Source: Planctomycetaceae bacterium (GTDB lineage Bacteria > Planctomycetota > UBA1135 > GCA-002686595). Taken from it: a stretch of DNA of 9,666 nt. Of this stretch, positions 1 to 6,115 are shown in pieces. Location of the stretch: contig JABWBL010000088.1 of assembly GCA_013360535.1 (NCBI GenBank), positions 1 through 9,666 of the forward strand. The letters run 5' to 3'. The position numbers and the translations under genes are program-made. How positions within the stretch are numbered: position 1 is the stretch's first letter; every line of letters begins with the position of its first letter. The notes under the pieces were generated by a model that saw only the letters and a list, made by a program, of their open reading frames with translations, did no database searches and was not told where the DNA came from.

Positions 1-462
1 GTGGCCGTTGACGATCAGGAACCGGTCGAGCCCGTCGAGCTGCCCGTGCCCGAAGTCGCGCTGTGGCGCACGCTCGAGGGCGAGCCGCCGCCGTGGCCGG
101 GCGCGGTCGAAGGCTTCGTGACGCAGAAGAAGCGCGTGCGCCTCGAGCGCGAGGCCCTGTCGGCGGTCGAGGTCGGCACGCGCATCGTGTTCGAGCTGCC
201 GGACGGCACGCGGCAGGTTGCGCTCGTCGAGCAGCTCCTCGTGCACGACAACGGCGATCGCACGTGGACCGGGCATCTCGCGCAAGGCGGGCTCGAGTTC
301 CCCGTCGTCTACACGCAGGGCGAGCCGTGGACGTTCGCCACGCTGGTCACGCCGCAGGGCCTGTTCGCGCTCGAGGCCCAAGGTGACGAAGGCGTGCTGT
401 TCAAGGACGGGCGCGAGGCCATGCAGCGCGACCACGACGGCTGCGCGTTGCTGCCGGATTGA
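1..462 (+). CDS. Stand-alone M12-peptidase prodomain-like protein (possibly 5'-truncated by window edge)
   Basis: The frame is open from the first base to the TGA at 460-462 (153 codons). Position 1 is a GTG, but this may be an internal Val codon: the visible N-terminus (Asp/Glu/Pro-rich, EPVEPVELPVPEVALWR) looks like the start of a mature protein, and a signal peptide could lie upstream. The middle contains FELPDGTRQVALVEQ, HDNGDRTWTGHL, FPVVYTQGE.WTFATLVTPQG.FALEAQG and a closing DGCALLPD. From memory, this order matches the propeptide-like region preceding the catalytic domain in bacterial reprolysin-like (M12) metallopeptidases. It has no zinc motif or transmembrane segment and a single cysteine (residue 148). 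It lies 21 nt before the metallopeptidase gene and is probably co-transcribed with it. Inferred role: folding helper, inhibitor or secreted partner of that protease. The gene is well supported; the function is moderately so. Confidence 0.8.
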   Translation: MAVDDQEPVEPVELPVPEVALWRTLEGEPPPWPGAVEGFVTQKKRVRLEREALSAVEVGTRIVFELPDGTRQVALVEQLLVHDNGDRTWTGHLAQGGLEFPVVYTQGEPWTFATLVTPQGLFALEAQGDEGVLFKDGREAMQRDHDGCALLPD

Positions 463-483
463 ACCCATCCCACGAGTGACCCC

Positions 484-3048
484 ATGCGCATTCCCCGCAC
501 GCTCCTCACGCTCGCGCTCGCGCTGCCCGCCGCGGCGCAGACTCCGGGCAACGTCAACATCGACCTGCTCGTCGTCTACTCGAACACCGCCGCCGCGCTC
601 TATCCCGGCGGCATCGGCACGCGCATCCAGCACATGCTCGCGGTGTCGAACCAGGCCTGCGCCGACAGCACGGTCGGCATCACGCTGCGCCTCGCGCACA
701 GCACGAGCGTCACCTACGGCGACTCGGCGAACTCGAACACCGCGCTGAGCGCGTTCCAGCAGAACGCCGCGCCGTTCACGTCGGTCGAGAGCCTGCGCAC
801 GCAGTACGGCGCCGACATGGCGGTGCTCCTGCGACCCTACGTCAACGACGGCATCGCGGGGCTCGCGTACGTCGGCGGCACGGGCACGCAGGGCAACCTG
901 TCGAACTACAAGCGCTGGATGTACAGCCACATCTCGGTCAACACGGCCGATTACGTGCTCGCGCACGAGCTCGGCCACAACTTCGGCCTCGCGCACTCGC
1001 GCCTGCAGACGCCGGGTGGCGGCACGTGGTCGTACTCCGCGGGTTACGGCGTCGCGGGGCAGTTCGTCACGATCATGGCCTACGCGAGCTCGTTCGGCGT
1101 CAACGACTCGGCGGGCAAGCTGTACCGCTTCTCGAACCCGCTGCAGACACACAACGGCATGCCGATCGGCATCGTGTCGACCAACGCGAGCCAGGGCGCG
1201 GACGCGGTGAAGAGCCTCAACGCCGTGCGGCAGCAAGTGTCGGACTTCTACGTCTCGACGGCCTTCGCGTCGAGTCGCGCGGGCGAGTTCGGCGGCGACG
1301 CGCTCACGGACCTCGTGCGCCACGATCCCGACGACGGCCAGGTGTACCTGTGGATCACGGGCACCGACAGCGCGCCCGGCTCCGGCATGGGCACGGCGAT
1401 GCAGCTGACGACGAGTCCCGGCCAGTCGCTCGCCGCGGCCGGAGACTTCGACGGCGACGGCGACAGCGACGTGCTCCTGCGCGCGAACGCGAACGACAAC
1501 ACGGGCTGGCTGCTCGACGGCGGCACGCAGACGCCGGTGACATGGCCAGCGCTCTCCGGCGCGACGTGGAGCGTCGTGGGCTGCGGCGATTTCGACGGCG
1601 ACGGCGACGACGACCTGCTGTGGCGCAACTCGTGGACGGGCGCCAACACGATGTGGCGCATGAATGGCGCGAGCGCGCCGACAGTCGCCACGGTCTCGCC
1701 GCTGACGAACCTCGCGTGGCGACTGGGAGCCGCGGGCGACCTCAACGGCGACGGCCGCGCGGACCTCGTGTGGCGCAACTCGTCCACGGGCGCGAACGCC
1801 GTGTGGTTCATGAACGGCGCGACGGCCACGTCTACGGCTGGGCTGGGCAGCATCGCGGACCTCAACTACCGGCTGATCGGAGCGAGCGACTTCGACGGCG
1901 ACGGCGACGACGACCTCGTGTTTCAGCACGCGAGCGACGGGCGCATCGCGGTCTGGCTGATGAACGGCGCGACGCTCTTGAGCTCTTACGTGCTCGGCGT
2001 GCGTTCGACGTTCACGCTCGCGGGCCTCGGCGACTTCGATGGCGATGGCCGCGGCGACGACTTCGCGTGGACGAACTCGGCTTCGCAGGAGGAGTTCCTC
2101 TGGACCACGCAGGGCGCGACGGTGCTCACGCGCGTCTCGCTCACGACGGGCAAGGACCTGTGTGACGACGTGCAGGTCGCCGGCGACCTCGACGGCGACG
2201 GCAAGGCGGACCTCGTGTGGCGCAACGCCGGCGCGGGCACGAACCGCGTGTCGTTCCTGAACGGCACGAGCGTCGCCTCGTCGAGTGCGCTCGACTCGCT
2301 CGCGGGCTCGGGCTTCACGGTGATTTCGAGCGGCGACTTCGACGGCGACGGCAAGCGCGACCTGCTGTGGCGGGATGCGTCGAGCGGCTCGGTGCGCGTG
2401 TGGCTGATGGATGGCGCGACGGCGACGGGCAAGCACAACCTCGGCACCGTGGCCGACGCGAACCAGCGCTTCGCCGTGGTGGGGGATCTCGACGGCGACG
2501 GCAAGGACGACGTCGTCTTCCGGCATGCGACGTCGGGCGCGAACACGTACTGGAAGCTCGATGGCGGTGCGGCTCCCGTGGTCGGCACGATCCCGCTGCT
2601 CGCGGACACGGGGTGGACGATCGCCGCGGCGGCCGACATGAACGCCGATGGCCGCGACGACCTCGTGTGGCGCCACCTGACGCAGGGCAAGAACGCGGTC
2701 TGGTACATGAACGGGGCGACGCGCACGGGCTCGGCGAACCTGACGGTGCTCGCCGACGTGCAGTGGAAGCTCGTCGGCGCGCGCGACATGAACGGCGACG
2801 GCAAGCCGGACCTCGTGTGGCGCCACGGGACGTCGGGCAAGAACGCGGTGTGGACCATGAACGGCGCGACGGCGGTGAGCAGCGCTCTCGCGACGACGGT
2901 CGCGGACACGCGCTGGAGCATCGAGGCGCTCGACGACTTCGACGGCGACGGCAAGACCGACCTGTTGTGGTTCCACTCCGGAACGCAGGCGCGTTCGGTG
3001 TGGCTGATGAACGGCGCGACGACGCTCTCGAGCGCGACGCTGCCCTGA
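484..3048 (+). CDS. Secreted M12-type zinc metallopeptidase with twelve FG-GAP/VCBS-like repeats
   Basis: 854 residues. The N-terminus is a signal peptide (MRIPR, then a Leu/Ala stretch, likely cut AAA|Q after residue 18). Residues about 20-255 are a metzincin-type domain: zinc motif HELGHNFGLAH with H161, E162, H165 and H171, Met-turn IMAY with M198, and RFSNP downstream, as in reprolysin-like bacterial peptidases. Residues 267-854 are twelve repeats of about 50 residues with core D-F/L-D-G-D-G-x-x-D-L-V/L-W-R...W.MNGA, the calcium-binding FG-GAP/VCBS type expected to build beta-propeller blades. No prodomain precedes the catalytic domain; a prodomain-like protein is encoded just upstream. 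No C-terminal sorting signal or YCTAGTT module is visible. The start has only a weak GAGTGA (474-479), so reinitiation after the upstream stop is possible. Likely role: extracellular or surface protein degradation. Substrate unknown. Confidence 0.93.
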   Translation: MRIPRTLLTLALALPAAAQTPGNVNIDLLVVYSNTAAALYPGGIGTRIQHMLAVSNQACADSTVGITLRLAHSTSVTYGDSANSNTALSAFQQNAAPFTSVESLRTQYGADMAVLLRPYVNDGIAGLAYVGGTGTQGNLSNYKRWMYSHISVNTADYVLAHELGHNFGLAHSRLQTPGGGTWSYSAGYGVAGQFVTIMAYASSFGVNDSAGKLYRFSNPLQTHNGMPIGIVSTNASQGADAVKSLNAVRQQVSDFYVSTAFASSRAGEFGGDALTDLVRHDPDDGQVYLWITGTDSAPGSGMGTAMQLTTSPGQSLAAAGDFDGDGDSDVLLRANANDNTGWLLDGGTQTPVTWPALSGATWSVVGCGDFDGDGDDDLLWRNSWTGANTMWRMNGASAPTVATVSPLTNLAWRLGAAGDLNGDGRADLVWRNSSTGANAVWFMNGATATSTAGLGSIADLNYRLIGASDFDGDGDDDLVFQHASDGRIAVWLMNGATLLSSYVLGVRSTFTLAGLGDFDGDGRGDDFAWTNSASQEEFLWTTQGATVLTRVSLTTGKDLCDDVQVAGDLDGDGKADLVWRNAGAGTNRVSFLNGTSVASSSALDSLAGSGFTVISSGDFDGDGKRDLLWRDASSGSVRVWLMDGATATGKHNLGTVADANQRFAVVGDLDGDGKDDVVFRHATSGANTYWKLDGGAAPVVGTIPLLADTGWTIAAAADMNADGRDDLVWRHLTQGKNAVWYMNGATRTGSANLTVLADVQWKLVGARDMNGDGKPDLVWRHGTSGKNAVWTMNGATAVSSALATTVADTRWSIEALDDFDGDGKTDLLWFHSGTQARSVWLMNGATTLSSATLP
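1282..3045 (+). repeat. Twelve tandem in-gene repeats of about 150 bp (FG-GAP/VCBS coding)
   Basis: The G-D/E-F/L-D-G-D-G codons begin at 1282, 1441, 1585, 1735, 1885, 2029, 2182, 2332, 2482, 2632, 2782 and 2932. Spacings are 159, 144, 150, 150, 144, 153 and then 150 nt five times. Nucleotide phrases such as ctcgtgtggcgc and atgaacggcgcgacg recur. The first unit is degenerate (EFGGDALTD, lacking the middle Asp ligands). The later units are the most regular, which suggests recent internal duplication or homogenisation at the 3' end. Confidence 0.9.
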
Positions 3049-3055
3049 AATCGGC

Positions 3056-3071
3056 GGGGATCGCGCTCCCC
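3056..3071 (+). terminator. Weak GC hairpin after the metallopeptidase gene
   Basis: GGGGA (3056-3060) and TCCCC (3067-3071) can pair around a 6-nt loop, 8 nt after the stop codon. The stem is only 5 bp and no T-run follows. It may be a terminator remnant or chance GC pairing. Confidence 0.2.
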
Positions 3072-3091
3072 CCAGATCGGGGCGCAGCGCG

Positions 3092-3097
3092 TAAGCT
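3092..3097 (+). promoter_or_regulatory. Possible -10 element (TAAGCT) for the 319-residue secreted protein
   Basis: TAAGCT is a 4/6 match to TATAAT, lying in the 75-nt gap about 26 nt before the start codon. No recognisable -35 is present (GC only). The call rests on position and on similar weak boxes before two neighbouring genes (TAGCCT at 6040, TAGAAT at 7256). Confidence 0.2.
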
Positions 3098-3123
3098 GGC
3101 GCGACCTACGGAGGTCCCCAGCC

Positions 3124-4083
3124 ATGCGCCTTGTCCTTGCCGCTCTCGCGTTCCTTTCGCTCGTCACCCCGCCCGCGCTCGCGCAGACTCCCTGCCACGC
3201 GGAAAACGACGGCCCCAACTTCACGGACGGCGTCTCGGTGAGCGCGGTCTACTTCGCGTTCCAGTTCACGGCTCCCGCGAGCTTCACCGCGACGGGCCTC
3301 GAGGTCTTCACCGGCGAGACCAACGCGACGCAATCGCTCGGGCTGTGGTCGCACAACGCGGCGACGAACCGCCCGCTGGCTGCGCTCTCCAGCGGCAGCA
3401 TGAGCGTGACTTCGACCAACCAGTGGTACGGCGCCCAGCTCGCGGGCAACGTCTCGCTCACCGGCGGCCAGACCTACTGGTTCGTGTGGAACGCCGTCGG
3501 CGGCGGACAGGCGCCCGTCGACGTTCCGATGGCGACGCTCGGCCAGCCCTATTGCGCCTCGACCAACGGCGGCGCGACGTGGGGCAACCTGTTCCAGTTC
3601 AACGACCGCCACTGGAAGTTCCGCATCTACGGCTCCTGCACGAGCGCCCCGACGGGCTACTGCACGGCGGGCACCACGACCAACGGCTGCAACGCCGAGA
3701 TCTCGGCCAGCGCGAACCCGAGCCTCTCCGGCGCGACCGCGTGCCTGATCACCATCGACGATGTCGAGGGCCAGAAGTCGGGCATCGTGTTCTACGGCCT
3801 CGGCGCGCTGCCGCAGGCCTGGTGCAGCTCCGGCGGCTCGAGCTTCCTGTGCGTGAAGGCCCCGACCGCGCGCTCCTCCGCCGCGCTCTCCGGCGGCACC
3901 TCGGGCGCCTGCGACGGCTCGCTCAGCCTCGATTGGAACGCGTACCAATCCGCCAACCCCGGCTCGCTCGGCTCGCCCTTCACCGTCGGCCAGAAGGTCT
4001 ACGTGCAGGGCTGGTTCAGGGATCCGCCGGCCTGCAAGTCGACGAGCCTCTCCAATGCGCTCGAGATGACGTACGTGCCCTGA
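3124..4083 (+). CDS. Secreted beta-sandwich protein with C-terminal YCTAGTT module
   Basis: 319 residues. The start is fixed by a GGAGG at 3110-3114 with 9-nt spacing and by a signal peptide (MRLVLAALAF..., likely cut ALA|Q after residue 20). Residues about 22-176 form a beta-rich domain with FQFTAPASFTATGLEVFTG, QTYWFVWNAV and RHWKFRIYG; this resembles small Ig-like domains of bacterial surface proteins, but I cannot name a family. Residues 179-319 are the module shared with the next two genes: YCTAGTTTNGC, VEGQKSGIVFYG, SLDWNAY, FRDPPACKSTSLSNALEMTYVP (last 22 residues split as FRDPPAC and KSTSLSNALEMTYVP). It has seven cysteines (180, 189, 207, 234, 243, 263, 304), suggesting disulfides after export. 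No enzyme motif is visible. Likely an extracellular or cell-surface structural or binding protein of unknown partner. Confidence 0.9.
   Translation: MRLVLAALAFLSLVTPPALAQTPCHAENDGPNFTDGVSVSAVYFAFQFTAPASFTATGLEVFTGETNATQSLGLWSHNAATNRPLAALSSGSMSVTSTNQWYGAQLAGNVSLTGGQTYWFVWNAVGGGQAPVDVPMATLGQPYCASTNGGATWGNLFQFNDRHWKFRIYGSCTSAPTGYCTAGTTTNGCNAEISASANPSLSGATACLITIDDVEGQKSGIVFYGLGALPQAWCSSGGSSFLCVKAPTARSSAALSGGTSGACDGSLSLDWNAYQSANPGSLGSPFTVGQKVYVQGWFRDPPACKSTSLSNALEMTYVP
3952..4083 (+). repeat. 132-bp segment near-identical to 7004-7135
   Basis: The final 132 nt of this gene align without gaps to 7004-7135, with 7 mismatches by hand count (about 95% identity). The alignment includes unbroken identical runs of 31 nt (3952-3982) and 39 nt (4002-4040). 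Both copies use the AGG arginine codon in F-R-D-P, where the third paralogue uses CGC. The similarity continues past the stop into the hairpin at 4107. Confidence 0.9.
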
Positions 4084-4106
4084 TCTCAGGCCACGTTTCG
4101 CTCTCG

Positions 4107-4136
4107 GGGCCGGCCACCGTTCGCGGTCGCCGGCCC
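4107..4136 (+). terminator. GC-rich TTCG-loop hairpin, copy 1 of 3 (terminator-like repeat)
   Basis: The left arm 4107-4119 pairs with the right arm 4124-4136 around TTCG (4120-4123): 12 Watson-Crick pairs with one internal C-C mismatch. A 28-nt core (4108-4135) is identical in copy 3 (7159-7186). It lies 23 nt after the stop codon. No T-run follows, so it is either a non-canonical terminator or 3'-end stabiliser, or a dispersed REP-like palindrome. Confidence 0.65.
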
Positions 4137-4210
4137 TCGCTGTCTCATGTCGGGTCGGGGCAGAGGTGAGGGTCGGCGACCGCGTTCGGCTGCGAGATCT
4201 GGGGTGTCGA

Positions 4211-4233
4211 GGCCGCAAGACGCGGCCATTTTT
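4211..4233 (+). terminator. Canonical intrinsic terminator
   Basis: GGCCGC (4211-4216), loop AAGAC, GCGGCC (4222-4227), then A and five T (4229-4233). This perfect 6-bp GC stem with a T-run is the only classical rho-independent terminator I see in the window. It lies about 130 nt downstream of the previous stop and reads in the plus direction, backing up the hairpin at 4107 and insulating the next gene. Confidence 0.75.
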
Positions 4234-4252
4234 CCAACGTCCGTAACGTTGG
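4234..4252. promoter_or_regulatory. Inverted repeat CCAACGT-CCGTA-ACGTTGG, possible operator
   Basis: Perfect 7-bp arms (4234-4240 and 4246-4252) around 5 nt, directly after the terminator T-run and about 94 nt before the next start codon. It could be a regulator binding site or a second short hairpin. A weak -35-like TTGACG follows at 4268-4273, with no convincing -10. Confidence 0.35.
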
Positions 4253-4345
4253 CTGCTGAATCGGTCTTTGACGCCGTCGGCCGGGAGCACCAGTGCTGTC
4301 CGAGCCCCCCTGAGACCTCTGCAACTTCGGAGCCTGGAATCCGCC

Positions 4346-5887
4346 ATGCGTACTTCCCTCGTTTCCATCGCGACGCTCGCGGTGCTCCTCACCTTCACCG
4401 GCCCAGCACCGGCCCAGACGCTCGGCTGCACCTCGGGTGGTGCGGGCGGCGCTTTTCCGACCTCGGGCACCGGCGGCGGCGGGACCTACCCGTCGATCCT
4501 GCCTCCGGCGGAGTTCAGCTCGGTGCTCCAAGTGACGTCGATTCCGCCCGGTGCCACGGCCGTGACCGAGGTGAAGCTCAACGGTCTCAACCACACGTTC
4601 ACCGGTGACGTGCAGATCGTGCTGACCTCGCCGGACAAGGTGTCCTACAACCTCTTCAATCAGGTCGGATTCGCCTGCAACTTCGCCGGTGACTTCATCA
4701 TCGTCGCTCCGCAGCACCCGCCCTTTCAGCTCGTGGGCTGCGGCAACGGCTCCCCTGCGCACACTCCCGGCAAGATCGACCAGCTCTTCAATTCGTGGCC
4801 CAACGGCACCCACGGCATCTTCAACACGAGCCTCTCCGCCGTCGCCCCGGCCACTGGCGACTGGACGCTGACGATCTACGACTGGGAGATCAACGACATC
4901 GGCACGCTCGCGTCCTGGGAAATCTGCTTCGGCACTCCGCCGCCGCCCCCCCAGCCGCCGGCCACGCCCTGCAATGGTTCCGGCCTGACGACGGTCCTCT
5001 CCGGCAACAACACGGGAGCCGTCGGCGGCCAGCTCTTCTTCGAGCTCGAGGTCACCAATCCGGCCGGAATCCTGCTGTCGCAGATGGGCATCAACGCGGG
5101 CGGAGCGACGGGTCGTTGGGTCACCTTGGATGTTCACATCAAGCCCAACACGTTCCTCAACGACCACGCCAATCCAGGCGTGTGGAATCTGCTCTCCAGC
5201 GGAGGCGGCTTCACCGCCGGGCCCAACCAGCCCACGACGATCGAGCTTGCGGACGCCTGGATCCCGCCGGGCTGGTGGGGCATTTCGCTGGTGCTCCACG
5301 GTGCGTCCCACGTGAGCCGCACGGGCTCCAATTGGCAGGTCTACTACAACAACGACCTCGCCATGCATCTCGGTGCTGCTCAGGACGTGCCTTGGAGCGG
5401 GAACCTGATCGGGTGGCGCGTCTTCAGCGGCACCCTCCGCTACAACTGCACCACTCCGATCGTCTCGTACTGCACTGCGGGCACGACGACGAACGGCTGC
5501 GTCGCGACGATCTCGGCTTCCGCGCAGCCGAGCGCCTCGGCCGCGAACGCGTGCCAGATCTCGGTGGCCAACGTCGAAGGCCAGAAATCCGGCCTGATCT
5601 TCTACTCGCTGACCGGGCGCCACAACTCGGCCTGGAACGCGTCGAGCTTCCTGTGCGTGAAGTCGCCGACCCAGCGCACGGGCACGCAGACGGCTTCGGG
5701 CACGGTCGACGCCTGCGACGGCGCGCTGTCCCTCGACTGGAACGCCTACCTGTCCTCGCATCCCAACGCGCTCGGCAACCCGTTCCAGGCTGGCGAAAAG
5801 CTGCAGTTGCAGGCGTGGTTCCGCGACCCGCCGGCCGGCAAGTCGACGAACCTGTCGAACGCGATCGAGATGTACTTCCTGCCCTGA
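4346..5887 (+). CDS. Secreted protein with P/Homo B-like domain, second beta-sandwich and C-terminal YCTAGTT module
   Basis: 513 residues. I chose the ATG at 4346 because it begins a signal peptide (MRTSLVSIATL..., likely cut APA|Q after residue 23); the frame extends upstream to a TTG at 4268, but that would bury the signal. A GGAG at 4329-4332 is 13 nt away, rather far. Residues about 25-195 resemble a proprotein-convertase P/Homo B domain: LNHTFTGDVQIVLTSPD and a closing GDWTLTIYDWEIND (171-184) followed by GTLASWEICF. A Pro-rich linker (about 198-207) leads to a second beta-rich domain (about 210-370, with IPPGWWGISLVLHG). Residues 375-513 are the shared module. This copy has five cysteines (376, 385, 403, 437, 457): N431 and G498 replace the two others. 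There is no peptidase domain despite the P domain. Likely extracellular; exact role unknown. Confidence 0.9.
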   Translation: MRTSLVSIATLAVLLTFTGPAPAQTLGCTSGGAGGAFPTSGTGGGGTYPSILPPAEFSSVLQVTSIPPGATAVTEVKLNGLNHTFTGDVQIVLTSPDKVSYNLFNQVGFACNFAGDFIIVAPQHPPFQLVGCGNGSPAHTPGKIDQLFNSWPNGTHGIFNTSLSAVAPATGDWTLTIYDWEINDIGTLASWEICFGTPPPPPQPPATPCNGSGLTTVLSGNNTGAVGGQLFFELEVTNPAGILLSQMGINAGGATGRWVTLDVHIKPNTFLNDHANPGVWNLLSSGGGFTAGPNQPTTIELADAWIPPGWWGISLVLHGASHVSRTGSNWQVYYNNDLAMHLGAAQDVPWSGNLIGWRVFSGTLRYNCTTPIVSYCTAGTTTNGCVATISASAQPSASAANACQISVANVEGQKSGLIFYSLTGRHNSAWNASSFLCVKSPTQRTGTQTASGTVDACDGALSLDWNAYLSSHPNALGNPFQAGEKLQLQAWFRDPPAGKSTNLSNAIEMYFLP

Positions 5888-5939
5888 CCGCCGCGTCCTT
5901 CGCCGCTTCCAGCTGCGTCTGAAGGCAGGCGCGAAGTCA

Positions 5940-5973
5940 CGAGGCCGGCCACCGTTCGCGGGGGTCGGCCTCG
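5940..5973 (+). terminator. GC-rich TTCG-loop hairpin, copy 2 of 3
   Basis: Arms 5940-5954 and 5959-5973 around TTCG (5955-5958): 15 positions with one G-T pair and one A-G mismatch. The left arm and loop match copy 3 exactly, but the right arm differs in several bases and still pairs. At the level of copy 3's C-C mismatch this copy has a true C-G pair. It starts 52 nt after the stop codon. The remainder of the 228-nt gap holds the weak box at 6040 and the ribosome binding site at 6102. Confidence 0.65.
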
Positions 5974-6039
5974 GTGAGTTGAGGGCGCGCGGGTTTTGGA
6001 GGAGCGCAAGAAAACGCGCCACGTTTCGAGCCCACGCAC

Positions 6040-6045
6040 TAGCCT
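6040..6045 (+). promoter_or_regulatory. Possible -10 element (TAGCCT)
   Basis: TAGCCT matches TATAAT at 3 of 6 positions and sits 70 nt before the start at 6116, downstream of the preceding hairpin. No -35 is seen. This is weak and positional only. Confidence 0.15.
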
Positions 6046-6101
6046 TGAACCTGACGGCGGGTCGGCCCGTGAACCGATCGCGCCGGAACTTCAGGCACTT
6101 C

Positions 6102-6106
6102 AGGAG
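6102..6106 (+). promoter_or_regulatory. Ribosome binding site AGGAG fixing the start at 6116
   Basis: AGGAG lies 9 nt before the ATG at 6116, where a signal peptide begins. It argues against the upstream in-frame TTG at 5996, whose extra 40 residues are hydrophilic and would precede the signal peptide. Confidence 0.75.
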
Positions 6107-6115
6107 AAACTCCCC

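Noticed and set aside
463..483. Frameshift joining the prodomain-like protein to the peptidase
   Set aside because: The downstream gene begins with its own complete signal peptide and a proper ATG, so the two are separate genes and not one broken by a sequencing error.
2217..4169. Plus-strand open frame of 650 codons spanning two genes and a gap
   Set aside because: It is out of frame with both the FG-GAP repeats and the following signal-peptide gene. Arg-rich low-complexity translation.
5985..6019. Imperfect stem GGCGC-GTTTT with AAAAC-GCGCC
   Set aside because: Pairing needs a 4-nt bulge and a 13-nt loop. It is weaker than the nearby conserved hairpin and not repeated elsewhere.
4145..6022. 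Long minus-strand open frame of 625 codons
   Set aside because: It lies antisense to the 513-residue secreted gene, is Arg/Gly/Val-rich with no recognisable domain, and is what third-position GC bias produces opposite a real gene.
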